The translations under genes were made by a program, and so were the position numbers. From contig CAJTOR010000011.1 in NCBI GenBank assembly GCA_910577675.1, positions 1 to 64,000 of the forward strand: a stretch of 64,000 nt of DNA, in the 5' to 3' direction. Source of the stretch: an uncultured Lachnospiraceae bacterium. GTDB taxonomy: Bacteria > Bacillota > Clostridia > Lachnospirales > Lachnospiraceae. Below, piece by piece: positions 42,979-50,838 of the stretch. Under the pieces are notes generated by a model. That model did no database searches. It was not told where the DNA came from and saw only the letters and a program-made list of their open reading frames with translations. Positions within the stretch are counted from its first letter, which is position 1, and every line of letters begins with the position of its first letter.

Positions 42979-43824
42979 ATGGGAATTAAAACCTATAACC
43001 CATATACACCTTCAAGAAGAAACATGACAGGTTCCGATTTCTCGGAGATCACGGCGAAAAAGCCGGAGAAATCCTTAGTTGTTTCTCTGAAGAAGCATGC
43101 CGGCCGCAACAACCAGGGCAAGATTACCGTAAGGCACCATGGCGGCGGTTCCAGAAGAAAATACAGATTGGTTGATTTTAAGAGGAGAAAGGATGCCATC
43201 CCGGCGAAAGTCTTAACGATCGAGTACGATCCGAACAGGACGGCGAACATCGCGCTGATCTGCTATGCGGACGGTGAGAAATCCTATATCCTTGCACCGA
43301 ACGGCCTGAAGGTCGGCGACATGGTAATGAACGGCGAGACCGCTGAGGTTAAGCTTGGGAACTGCCTGCCGTTGCAGAACATCCCGGTCGGCGCGGAGAT
43401 CCACAATATTGAGCTTTATCCTGGCAAGGGCGGCCAGCTCGTCCGCTCCGCAGGCAATTCGGCACAGCTTATGGCAAAGGAAGGCAAGTATGCGACTCTG
43501 CGTCTGCCGTCCGGCGAGATGAGGCTCGTCCCGATTATCTGCCGCGCGACCATCGGCCAGGTAGGAAATATCGACCACGAGTTGATTAATATCGGTAAAG
43601 CAGGACGCAAGCGCCATATGGGCATCCGCCCGACCGTCCGTGGTTCCGTTATGAACCCGAATGACCATCCGCACGGCGGCGGCGAGGGTAAGACCGGTAT
43701 CGGCCGTCCTGGTCCTGTAACCCCTTGGGGCAAGCCTGCGCTCGGTCTTAAAACCCGCAAGAAGAATAAGCACTCCAACAAGCTTATTATCAGAAGACGC
43801 GACGGCAAGGTATTAGCGAAATAG
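42979..43824 (+). CDS. rplB: 50S ribosomal protein L2
   Basis: This 281-residue protein starts at ATG 42979 with GAAAGGAG. GIKTYNPYTPSRRNMTG, KITVRHHGGGSRRKYR and the conserved VMNPNDHPHGGGEGK near the peptidyl-transferase centre are present. Normal length for the family. Confidence 0.98.
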   Translation: MGIKTYNPYTPSRRNMTGSDFSEITAKKPEKSLVVSLKKHAGRNNQGKITVRHHGGGSRRKYRLVDFKRRKDAIPAKVLTIEYDPNRTANIALICYADGEKSYILAPNGLKVGDMVMNGETAEVKLGNCLPLQNIPVGAEIHNIELYPGKGGQLVRSAGNSAQLMAKEGKYATLRLPSGEMRLVPIICRATIGQVGNIDHELINIGKAGRKRHMGIRPTVRGSVMNPNDHPHGGGEGKTGIGRPGPVTPWGKPALGLKTRKKNKHSNKLIIRRRDGKVLAK

Positions 43825-43845
43825 TTTAAAGGAGGTTAAACCGAT

Positions 43846-44124
43846 ATGAAACGTTCATTAAAAAAGGGACCTTTCGCGGATGAGCATTTACTTAAGAAGG
43901 TTGATGCGGTGATTAAGTCGGGTGACAAGCAGGTAATCAAGACCTGGTCGCGCCGTTCCACGATCTTCCCGCAGATGGTTGGTCTTACGATTGCCGTTTA
44001 CGACGGGAGAAAGCATGTCCCGGTTTATATTACCGAGGACATGGTTGGCCACAAGCTCGGTGAGTTTGTAGCGACAAGGACATTCCGCGGACATGGAAAG
44101 GATGAGAAGAAGGGCAAGAAATAA
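43846..44124 (+). CDS. rpsS: 30S ribosomal protein S19
   Basis: This 92-residue protein starts at ATG 43846 after AAAGGAGG. SLKKGPFADEHLLKKVD, TWSRRSTIFPQMVG and HKLGEFVATRTFRGH are canonical. It binds the 30S head next to S13. A 131-base spacer with a strong hairpin follows. Confidence 0.98.
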   Translation: MKRSLKKGPFADEHLLKKVDAVIKSGDKQVIKTWSRRSTIFPQMVGLTIAVYDGRKHVPVYITEDMVGHKLGEFVATRTFRGHGKDEKKGKK

Positions 44125-44166
44125 TTTCTGCCCTCCCCATCCGGGACAGTTTTAGATGATAGATAA

Positions 44167-44202
44167 GCAAAAATCCTGCACTTTTATGGGCAGCGTTTTT
44201 GC
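44167..44202 (+). promoter_or_regulatory. hairpin in the rpsS-rplV spacer
   Basis: GCAAAAA (44167-44173) pairs with TTTTTGC (44196-44202), and CTGC (44176-44179) with GCAG (44190-44193), with a 2x2 internal loop between. It ends 38 bases before the rplV binding site. It resembles a terminator, but the transcript must pass it, so it may be a processing or control site. Confidence 0.5.
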
Positions 44203-44255
44203 TGGAAGCAACCAGAAACGGAGAACCGTTTAAATTTGAAAGGAGGGTTTCATCC

Positions 44256-44642
44256 ATGGCGAAAGGACATAGATCCCAGATCAAGAGAGAGAGAAATGCG
44301 AACAAGGACCAAAGGCCGTCCGCGAAGCTTTCTTACGCAAGAGTTTCCGTACAGAAGGCGTGTTTCGTACTCGACGCGATCAGAGGCAAGGATGTGGCGA
44401 CAGCACTTGGTATCCTGGCATATAACCCAAGATACGCTTCAACTTTAATAGAGAAACTACTGAAATCAGCGATTGCGAATGCAGAGAACAACAATGGTAT
44501 GGACGTTAACAAGCTCTATATCCAGGAGTGCTATGCAAACTGCGCACCGACGATGAAGAGAATCCATCCGAGGTCACAGGGCAGGGCTTACCGGATCTTA
44601 AAGAGAATGAGCCACATCACTATTGTGTTGAATGAGAGATAA
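44256..44642 (+). CDS. rplV: 50S ribosomal protein L22
   Basis: The 128-residue protein is read from ATG 44256 with AAAGGAGGG at 44239-44247; an open frame from 44199 has no binding site. KLSYARVSVQKACFVLDAIR and LYIQECYANCAPTMKRIHPR, then GRAYRILKRMSHITIVL are typical; the long loop reaches into the exit tunnel. It has a short basic N-terminal extension (KGHRSQIKRERNANKDQRP) relative to E. coli. Confidence 0.98.
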   Translation: MAKGHRSQIKRERNANKDQRPSAKLSYARVSVQKACFVLDAIRGKDVATALGILAYNPRYASTLIEKLLKSAIANAENNNGMDVNKLYIQECYANCAPTMKRIHPRSQGRAYRILKRMSHITIVLNER

Positions 44643-44653
44643 GGAGGACAATC

Positions 44654-45313
44654 ATGGGACAGAAAGTTAATCCTCATGGCTTGAGAGTCGGTGTGATCAG
44701 CGACTGGGATTCCAGATGGTATGCGGAGGCTGATTTCGCTGATAATTTGGTGGAAGATTACAAGATCAGGAAATACCTCAAGAAGAGGTTGTACAGCGCA
44801 TCCGTTGCAAGGATCGATATCGAGCGCGCTTCCGACAAGTTAAAGGTGATTATCTACACCGCAAAGCCGGGCGTTGTCATCGGTAAGGCTGGCGCGGAGA
44901 TCGAAGTGTTAAAGGGTGAGCTGGCAAAGTTCACGGACAAGAAGCTCAACATTGAGATCAAGGAGATCAAGAAGCCTGACTTAAATGCCCAGCTTGTAGC
45001 AGAGAATATTGCCGGACAGCTCGAGAACCGTATCTCTTTCCGCCGCGCTATGAAATCGGCGATGTCAAGAACCATGAAGGGCGGCGCAAAGGGTATTAAG
45101 ACGCTTGCTTCCGGCCGTCTTGGCGGTGCTGATATGGCTCGTTCGGAGTCCTATAACGAGGGGACGATCCCGCTTCAGACGCTCCGCGCGGATATCGATT
45201 ATGGTTTCGCGGAGGCGAACACGACTTATGGTAAGGTAGGCGTTAAGGTTTGGATTTACCACGGTGAAGTACTTCCAACAAAAGCATCAAAAAAGGAAGG
45301 GAGCGATAAATAA
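44654..45313 (+). CDS. rpsC: 30S ribosomal protein S3
   Basis: This 219-residue protein starts at ATG 44654 with AAGGAGG. MGQKVNPHGLRVGVI, the KH-domain loop GVVIGKAGAEIE and the C-terminal GTIPLQTLRADIDYG...YGKVGVKVWIYHGE are canonical. Its stop overlaps the rplP start. Confidence 0.98.
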   Translation: MGQKVNPHGLRVGVISDWDSRWYAEADFADNLVEDYKIRKYLKKRLYSASVARIDIERASDKLKVIIYTAKPGVVIGKAGAEIEVLKGELAKFTDKKLNIEIKEIKKPDLNAQLVAENIAGQLENRISFRRAMKSAMSRTMKGGAKGIKTLASGRLGGADMARSESYNEGTIPLQTLRADIDYGFAEANTTYGKVGVKVWIYHGEVLPTKASKKEGSDK

Positions 45314-45753
45314 TGTTAATGCCAAAAAGAGTAAAGCGTCGTAAGCAGTTCCGTGGCAGCATGACAGGAAAGGCTTTGAGGGGCAACAAGATCACGAACG
45401 GCGAGTACGGTATCATCGCTATGGAGCCGGCGTGGATCAAGTCCAACCAGATTGAGGCAGCCCGTATCGCCATGACGCGTTATATCAAGCGTGGTGGCCA
45501 GGTTTGGATCAAGATTTTCCCGGATAAGCCGGTGACGACAAAGCCGGCAGAAACCCGAATGGGTTCCGGTAAAGGTTCTTTGGAATACTGGGTAGCAGTT
45601 GTAAAGCCGGGCCGCGTGATGTTTGAGATCGCAGGCGTGACCGAGGAGATCGCAAGGGAAGCACTCCGTCTTGCGTCCCACAAGTTACCGGTTAAGTGCA
45701 AGATCGTTTCCCGCGCTGATTTAGAAGGAGGTGCTGGCAGTGAAAACAAATAA
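45313..45753 (+). CDS. rplP: 50S ribosomal protein L16
   Basis: This 146-residue protein starts at ATG 45313, sharing a base with the rpsC stop; MLMPKRVKRRKQFRG matches the usual ML/M-PKR start. ITNGEYGIIAMEPAWI and MGSGKGSLEYWVAVVKPGR are canonical. The 3' end overlaps rpmC by 14 bases. Confidence 0.98.
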   Translation: MLMPKRVKRRKQFRGSMTGKALRGNKITNGEYGIIAMEPAWIKSNQIEAARIAMTRYIKRGGQVWIKIFPDKPVTTKPAETRMGSGKGSLEYWVAVVKPGRVMFEIAGVTEEIAREALRLASHKLPVKCKIVSRADLEGGAGSENK

Positions 45754-45940
45754 ATACGTAGAAGAATTAAGGAACAAGTCAGCAGCTGAATTGAATGAGG
45801 AACTGGTGAATGCGAAGAAGGAGCTGTTTAATTTAAGGTTCCAGAACGCGACGAACCAGCTTGATAATACAAGCAGGATCAAGGAAGTCAGAAGGAATAT
45901 TGCAAGGATTCAGACCGTGATTTCCGCACAGGGCAAATAA
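45740..45940 (+). CDS. rpmC: 50S ribosomal protein L29
   Basis: The 66-residue protein is read from GTG 45740, with GGAGG at 45727-45731; an upstream in-frame GTG at 45731 overlaps that site. ELRNKSAAELNEELVNAKKE and LFNLRFQNATNQLDNTSRI are canonical two-helix L29. Confidence 0.97.
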   Translation: MKTNKYVEELRNKSAAELNEELVNAKKELFNLRFQNATNQLDNTSRIKEVRRNIARIQTVISAQGK

Positions 45941-45979
45941 TTGGGCTGGCCGTAAGGCGTGGCAGGAAGGAGAATTACC

Positions 45980-46237
45980 GTGGAAGAAAGAAATCTTCGT
46001 AAAACCCGTATCGGCAAGGTAGTAAGCGATAAGATGGATAAGACCATTGTGGTCGCTGTAGTAGATAATGTAAAGCATCCTCTTTATGGGAAGATCGTGA
46101 AAAGAACTTACAAGCTCAAGGCGCATGACGAGAACAACGAGTGCAAGATGGGCGACAGGGTGAAGGTCATGGAAACGAGGCCGCTCTCTAAGGATAAGAG
46201 ATGGAGACTTGTTGAGATTGTAGAGAAAGCGAAATAA
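45980..46237 (+). CDS. rpsQ: 30S ribosomal protein S17
   Basis: The 85-residue protein is read from GTG 45980 with AAGGAG at 45966-45971; the in-frame ATG-less extension from 45959 overlaps the site. NLRKTRIGKVVSDKMDKTIV and ENNECKMGDRVKVMETRPLS are canonical. Confidence 0.97.
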   Translation: MEERNLRKTRIGKVVSDKMDKTIVVAVVDNVKHPLYGKIVKRTYKLKAHDENNECKMGDRVKVMETRPLSKDKRWRLVEIVEKAK

Positions 46238-46311
46238 ATTCGCTTAGCGAAATAATTTCGCTTGGGCGGGATAAATTCGTTTTATAAGGAAATTCGAAAG
46301 GAGTATCTGAC

Positions 46312-46680
46312 ATGGTACAATCAGAAACCAGGCTGAAGGTTGCTGACAATACCGGTGCGAAGGAACTGCTTTGCATCCGTGTAATGGGCGGCTCAACCAG
46401 AAGATATGCAAATATTGGCGATATCATTGTTGCTTCGGTCAAAGATGCAACACCGGGCGGCGTTGTAAAGAAGGGTGATGTTGTCAAGGCGGTCGTTGTC
46501 CGCACGGTGAAGGGCGCGCGCCGCAAGGACGGCTCCTACATCCGTTTCGACGAGAATGCGGCTGTCATTATCAAGGAAGACAAGAACCCGAGGGGAACCC
46601 GTATTTTTGGGCCGGTAGCAAGGGAGCTTCGCGAGAAGCAGTTCATGAAAATTGTTTCATTAGCACCAGAAGTACTTTAA
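46312..46680 (+). CDS. rplN: 50S ribosomal protein L14
   Basis: This 122-residue protein starts at ATG 46312 after GAAAGGAG. MVQSETRLKVADNTGAKELL and IRFDENAAVIIKEDKNPRGT are canonical. A TTCGCT/AGCGAA hairpin sits in the 74-base spacer before it. Confidence 0.98.
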   Translation: MVQSETRLKVADNTGAKELLCIRVMGGSTRRYANIGDIIVASVKDATPGGVVKKGDVVKAVVVRTVKGARRKDGSYIRFDENAAVIIKEDKNPRGTRIFGPVARELREKQFMKIVSLAPEVL

Positions 46681-46692
46681 GGAGGTGACGAC

Positions 46693-46998
46693 GTGGCAAC
46701 AGCAAAGATTAAGAAGGGTGATACCGTAAAGGTTATCGCCGGCAAGGATAAAGGCAAGGAAGGGAAAGTTGTTTCCGTTTCCGCAGGCAAGGTTGTCGTT
46801 GAGGGTGTCAATACCGTAACGAAACATGCGAAGGCATCCCAGGCGAACCCACAGGGCGGGATTATCCATAAGGACGCACCGATTGACGCATCGAACGTTA
46901 TGTATGTACACAAGGGCAAGGCAACGAGGGTCGGTTTTACAGTGAAGGACGGCAAGAAAGTACGCGTTGCGAAATCGACCGGTGAGGTTATCGATTAA
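46693..46998 (+). CDS. rplX: 50S ribosomal protein L24
   Basis: This 101-residue protein starts at GTG 46693, with AAGGAGGTGA at 46679-46688. The KOW motif (KKGDTVKVIAGKDKGKEGKV) and NTVTKHAKASQANPQGGIIH are canonical. It is an assembly initiator of the 50S subunit. Confidence 0.97.
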   Translation: MATAKIKKGDTVKVIAGKDKGKEGKVVSVSAGKVVVEGVNTVTKHAKASQANPQGGIIHKDAPIDASNVMYVHKGKATRVGFTVKDGKKVRVAKSTGEVID

Positions 46999-47021
46999 TT
47001 TTGGGAGAGGAGGTCACCAAG

Positions 47022-47561
47022 TTGGCTCGTTTAAAAGAAACTTATCAGAATGAGATCGCTCCGGCTATGCAGAAGAAGTTTGGCTACAAGAACGTAATGC
47101 AGATACCGAAGCTTGACAAGATTGTGATCAACATGGGTGTGGGCGAAGCGAAGGAGAATGCCAAGGCGCTTGAGTCCGCAGTAAAGGACATGGAGATTAT
47201 CGCAGGCCAGAAGCCGGTTATCACGAAGGCTAAGAAGTCCATCGCGAACTTCAAGATCAGGGAGGGGCTTGCCATCGGATGTAAGGTTACACTGCGCGGC
47301 AGCAAAATGTATGAGTTCGCAGACCGTTTGATTAACCTTTCCTTACCGCGTGTCCGCGACTTCCGCGGCGTAAACCCGAACGCGTTTGACGGCAGGGGCA
47401 ACTATGCGCTGGGTATCAAGGAGCAGTTGATTTTCCCGGAGATCGAGTACGATAAGGTGGATAAGGTCAGGGGTATGGACGTAATCTTCGTGACAACCGC
47501 AAAGAGTGACGAGGAAGCACGCGAGTTACTGACACTGTTCGGAATGCCATTCAGCAAATAG
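47022..47561 (+). CDS. rplE: 50S ribosomal protein L5
   Basis: The 179-residue protein is read from TTG 47022 with GAGGAGGT at 47007-47014; this gives the exact family length and the usual start MARLKETY. VMQIPKLDKIVINMGVGEA and GRGNYALGIKEQLIFPEI are canonical. Confidence 0.96.
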   Translation: MARLKETYQNEIAPAMQKKFGYKNVMQIPKLDKIVINMGVGEAKENAKALESAVKDMEIIAGQKPVITKAKKSIANFKIREGLAIGCKVTLRGSKMYEFADRLINLSLPRVRDFRGVNPNAFDGRGNYALGIKEQLIFPEIEYDKVDKVRGMDVIFVTTAKSDEEARELLTLFGMPFSK

Positions 47562-47577
47562 TCAGGAGGAAAATTTT

Positions 47578-47763
47578 ATGGCAAAAACATCGATGAAGAT
47601 CAAACAACAGCGCAAGCAGAAATTCTCTTGCAGGGAATATAACCGCTGTAGAATCTGTGGAAGGCCACATGCATATTTAAGAAAATACGGAATTTGCAGG
47701 ATCTGCTTCCGTGAGTTAGCGTACAAGGGCGAGATACCAGGCGTTAAGAAGGCAAGCTGGTAA
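47578..47763 (+). CDS. rpsZ: 30S ribosomal protein S14, type Z (zinc)
   Basis: This 61-residue protein starts at ATG 47578 after CAGGAGG. It is the short S14 with a zinc ribbon: CRICGRPHAYL then GICRICFRELAY, four Cys in two C-x-x-C pairs. Type Z S14 is typical of Firmicutes. Confidence 0.98.
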   Translation: MAKTSMKIKQQRKQKFSCREYNRCRICGRPHAYLRKYGICRICFRELAYKGEIPGVKKASW

Positions 47764-47787
47764 AGGTTAGAAAGGAGGCAAACTATT

Positions 47788-48189
47788 ATGGCAACGAGCG
47801 ATCCGATTGCAGATATGCTTACGAGAATCCGCAATGCAAACACTGCGAAACATGATACTGTAGATGTCCCGGCTTCGAAGATGAAGATTTCCATCGCGGA
47901 GATCCTTTTGAAGGAGGGGTACATCAAGAGTTTTGAGATCGAGGAAGTCGGCGGTTTCAAGAACATCCATATTACCCTGAAGTATGGCAAGGATAAGAAC
48001 ACAAAGATTATCACCGGTTTAAAGAGGATTTCCAAGCCTGGTCTTCGCGTATATGCGGGCAAGGAAGATTTACCGAGGGTGCTCGGCGGCCTGGGTACCG
48101 CAATTATCTCCACGAACAAGGGTGTGCTGACCGATAAGGAAGCGCGCAAGGAGAATGTTGGCGGTGAGGTGCTGGCATTTATCTGGTAA
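47788..48189 (+). CDS. rpsH: 30S ribosomal protein S8
   Basis: This 133-residue protein starts at ATG 47788 with AAAGGAGG. SDPIADMLTRIRNAN and the C-terminal STNKGVLTDKEARKENVGGE are canonical. The final ATCTGGTAA is also the first unit of an 18-bp tandem array that runs on past the stop. Confidence 0.98.
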   Translation: MATSDPIADMLTRIRNANTAKHDTVDVPASKMKISIAEILLKEGYIKSFEIEEVGGFKNIHITLKYGKDKNTKIITGLKRISKPGLRVYAGKEDLPRVLGGLGTAIISTNKGVLTDKEARKENVGGEVLAFIW

Positions 48190-48324
48190 GATAAATTCAT
48201 CTGGTAAGATAAATTCATCTGGTAAGATAAATTAATCTGGTAAGATAAATTCATTTGGTAGGATAAGTTTACCTGGTAATAGAAGTTTGTCTGTAAAGAT
48301 AGATTCATCTGTCAGATCACTTAC
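48181..48324 (+). repeat. 18-bp tandem repeats beginning at the rpsH stop codon
   Basis: The unit is ATCTGGTAAGATAAATTC. Four units at 48181-48252 are identical or differ by one base. Three or four more, increasingly diverged, continue to about 48324. The 18-bp period keeps the reading frame, so each good unit repeats the final Ile-Trp-stop of rpsH. Confidence 0.85.
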
Positions 48325-48679
48325 CCGGTAAAACAATGTTTATTGTGGGTGGGTTTGTCTGGCAGGATTGGCTGTTTGATGAAGCAAAATTGTTTGTCGG
48401 GGTGAATTCCTGCAGGCAGGAAACTGTTAAGATAAAAGATTTTGATAGAGATTATGCATTGGGATGGGCTTGTCTTTAAGGGATGGGCAGGTTGTCAATG
48501 CGGATATAGGACGGGCATCCCACACGGGAGCAGTCTTTGAGAAAAATTACCGCAAAAGTGCGGCAGAAGTATTCCTGGCACGGAAAGGAAGTCGTTTCGG
48601 GAGCCCTTATCCCATTCGATACTCTTTTCTACGGGGGACAGTGAGGGACTGTCAAACATTATATTAAGGAGGTACGGGC
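48325..48679 (+). other. long rpsH-rplF spacer, no gene seen
   Basis: After the tandem repeats, about 355 bases lack a convincing gene. A frame at 48464-48667 has no binding site and no recognisable protein. Hairpins include CCGC/GCGG (48550-48563) and GACAGT/ACTGTC (48638-48654). rplF has its own AAGGAGGT at 48666-48673. No clear terminator or promoter was found. Confidence 0.5.
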
Positions 48680-49222
48680 ATGTCACGTATAGGGAAGATG
48701 CCAATCGCGGTTCCGGCCGGTGTTACGGTTGAGATTGCAGAAAATAATAAAGTGACTGTGAAAGGTCCGAAGGGAACACTTGAGAGGGTGTTGCCGGCAG
48801 AGATGGAAATAAAGCTTGAAGGCGCAGAGATTGTTGTTACAAGGCCGAATGATTTAAAGAGGATGAAGTCGCTCCACGGCCTGACAAGGACGCTGATTGC
48901 CAATATGGTAACCGGTGTGACATCCGGCTACGAGAAGATTCTTGAAATTAACGGCGTGGGCTACCGTGCGGCTAAGTCCGGCAAGGAACTCACACTGACA
49001 TTAGGATATTCCCATCCGGTTGTTATGGTGGATCCGGAAGGGCTTGAAACGATACTTGAAGGTCAGAACAAGATTACCGTCAAGGGCATCGATAAAGAAA
49101 AAGTTGGTCAATACGCTGCTGAAATCAGAGATAAGAGAAGACCGGAGCCATACAAGGGCAAAGGTATCAAGTATGCTGATGAGGTTATCCGTCGTAAAGT
49201 TGGTAAGACTGGTAAGAAGTAA
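48680..49222 (+). CDS. rplF: 50S ribosomal protein L6
   Basis: This 180-residue protein starts at ATG 48680 after TAAGGAGG. MSRIGKMPIAVPAGVTVEI, VKGPKGTLER and the C-terminal RRPEPYKGKGIKYADEVIRR are canonical. Confidence 0.98.
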   Translation: MSRIGKMPIAVPAGVTVEIAENNKVTVKGPKGTLERVLPAEMEIKLEGAEIVVTRPNDLKRMKSLHGLTRTLIANMVTGVTSGYEKILEINGVGYRAAKSGKELTLTLGYSHPVVMVDPEGLETILEGQNKITVKGIDKEKVGQYAAEIRDKRRPEPYKGKGIKYADEVIRRKVGKTGKK

Positions 49223-49237
49223 AAGGAGGCGTGAAAG

Positions 49238-49606
49238 ATGGTTAGTAAAATATCAAGAAGTGAAGTTCGTATTAAAAAGCATAACAGAATGCGCAATCGT
49301 TTCGCCGGCACTCCTGAAAGACCACGTTTAGCTGTTTTCAGAAGCAATAACCACATGTACGCACAGGTGATCGACGATACTGTAGGGAACACTTTGGTTG
49401 CAGCTTCCACCCTGGATAAGGAAGTAAAAGCTGAGCTTGAGAAGACCAATGATGTTGCTGCCGCTGCATACTTGGGGAAGGTAATTGCAAAAAAGGCACA
49501 GGAAAAAGGCATTACCGAGGTTGTATTTGACAGAGGCGGTTTCATTTATCAGGGGAAGGTTCAGGCATTAGCTGAGGCAGCGCGTGAAGCTGGCCTCAAT
49601 TTCTAG
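49238..49606 (+). CDS. rplR: 50S ribosomal protein L18
   Basis: This 122-residue protein starts at ATG 49238 with AAAGGAGG. KKHNRMRNRFAGTPERPRLA and VFDRGGFIYQGKVQALAEAA are canonical. It binds 5S rRNA. Confidence 0.98.
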   Translation: MVSKISRSEVRIKKHNRMRNRFAGTPERPRLAVFRSNNHMYAQVIDDTVGNTLVAASTLDKEVKAELEKTNDVAAAAYLGKVIAKKAQEKGITEVVFDRGGFIYQGKVQALAEAAREAGLNF

Positions 49607-49622
49607 GCAAGGAGGAGAACAC

Positions 49623-50132
49623 ATGAAACGTACAATCATTGATGCCAGTCAGTTCGAATTGGAAGATAAAGTAGTTTCGATCAAGCGTGTAACGAAGGTT
49701 GTAAAGGGTGGCCGCAATATGCGTTTTACCGCCCTGGTTGTTGTCGGTGACAAGAACGGCCATGTCGGTGCAGGTCTTGGCAAGGCAGCCGAAATCCCGG
49801 AAGCAATCCGCAAGGGGAAAGAGGATGCCATGAAAAAGTTGATCGAGCTGCCTTTGGATGAGAACGGCAGCGTCCCACATGATTTTCTCGGAAAGTTTGG
49901 CAGCGCGAGTGTGCTGTTAAAGAAGAGCCCGGAAGGTACTGGTATCATTGCGGGCGGTCCTGCACGTAATGTGCTTGAGCTTGCAGGATTTAAGAATATC
50001 CGTACAAAGTCGCTTGGTTCCAACAATAAGCAGAATGTCGTCCTCGCTACCATCAACGGTCTTTCCCAGTTAAAGACCCCGGAGGAAGTGGCAGCACTTC
50101 GCGGGCTTTCGGTTGAGGAGCTTTTAGGCTAA
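49623..50132 (+). CDS. rpsE: 30S ribosomal protein S5
   Basis: The 169-residue protein is read from ATG 49623 with AAGGAGGAG at 49610-49618; the frame is open upstream within rplR. FELEDKVVSIKRVTKVVKGG, VGAGLGKAAEIPEAIRKG and GVRPVL-equivalent IAGGPARNVLELAGFKNIRT are present. It is an accuracy-centre protein of the 30S. Confidence 0.97.
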   Translation: MKRTIIDASQFELEDKVVSIKRVTKVVKGGRNMRFTALVVVGDKNGHVGAGLGKAAEIPEAIRKGKEDAMKKLIELPLDENGSVPHDFLGKFGSASVLLKKSPEGTGIIAGGPARNVLELAGFKNIRTKSLGSNNKQNVVLATINGLSQLKTPEEVAALRGLSVEELLG

Positions 50133-50191
50133 TTTCTTTTAGCGGCCGGTGGCGGTTGTTGCTGGCACCGGCAGAAGATTGGAGGAAAAAA

Positions 50192-50374
50192 ATGGCAGAG
50201 AAATTAAAAATTACCTTGAAGAAGTCCACCATCGGCGCGATTCCTAAGCACAGGCGCACTGTTACTGCCCTGGGTTTAAAGAAGCTTAACAGCACCGTGG
50301 AATTGCCGGACAATGCTTCCGTAAGGGGCATGGTGGCACAGGTAAAGCATTTGGTTAAGGTGGAAGAAATCTAA
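50192..50374 (+). CDS. rpmD: 50S ribosomal protein L30
   Basis: The 60-residue protein is read from ATG 50192 with TTGGAGG at 50179-50185; the open frame from 50156 is not used. LKITLKKSTIGAIPKHRRTV and LPDNASVRGMVAQVKHLV are canonical. Confidence 0.97.
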   Translation: MAEKLKITLKKSTIGAIPKHRRTVTALGLKKLNSTVELPDNASVRGMVAQVKHLVKVEEI

Positions 50375-50396
50375 AAACAGGTAAGGAGGTGCAACG

Positions 50397-50837
50397 ATGA
50401 ATTTATCAGATTTAAGACCGGCAAAAGGTTCAAAGCAGGGCGACAAGTTCCGTAAGGGCCGTGGACATGGTTCAGGAAACGGAAAAACCGCAGGCTATGG
50501 CCACAAGGGTCAGAAAGCGCGTTCCGGTGCTCCAAGGACAGGCTTTGAAGGTGGTCAGATGCCTTTGTACAGGAGACTTCCTAAGAGAGGTTTCCACAAC
50601 AGGAACACGAAGGAAATCGTAGCTATTAATGTAGATATGTTGAACAGGTTTGAAGACGGCGCAGAGGTTACGGCTGAAACTCTGGTAGCACTCGGTGTTA
50701 TCAGCAATCCAAAAGACGGAGTAAAGATTCTTGGAAATGGAGAGTTAACTAAGAAGCTTAATGTCAAAGTATCCGCTTACAGCGCGAGCGCTATGGAGAA
50801 GATTAAGGCACTTGGTGGAAATGCAGAGGTGATCTAA
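50397..50837 (+). CDS. rplO: 50S ribosomal protein L15
   Basis: This 146-residue protein starts at ATG 50397 with AAGGAGGT. MNLSDLRPAKGS, RGHGSGNGKTAGYGHKGQKA and the MPLYRRLPKRGF segment are canonical. secY starts one base after its stop. Confidence 0.98.
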   Translation: MNLSDLRPAKGSKQGDKFRKGRGHGSGNGKTAGYGHKGQKARSGAPRTGFEGGQMPLYRRLPKRGFHNRNTKEIVAINVDMLNRFEDGAEVTAETLVALGVISNPKDGVKILGNGELTKKLNVKVSAYSASAMEKIKALGGNAEVI

Positions 50838-50838
50838 T

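Noticed and set aside
47562..48308. Minus-strand 248-codon frame over rpsH and the 18-bp repeats
   Set aside because: Its repetitive N-terminus is only the reverse strand of the tandem array, and the rest is antisense to rpsH.
48464..48667. 67-codon frame in the rpsH-rplF spacer
   Set aside because: No ribosome binding site before its ATG, no recognisable protein, and it ends inside the rplF binding site; treated as chance.
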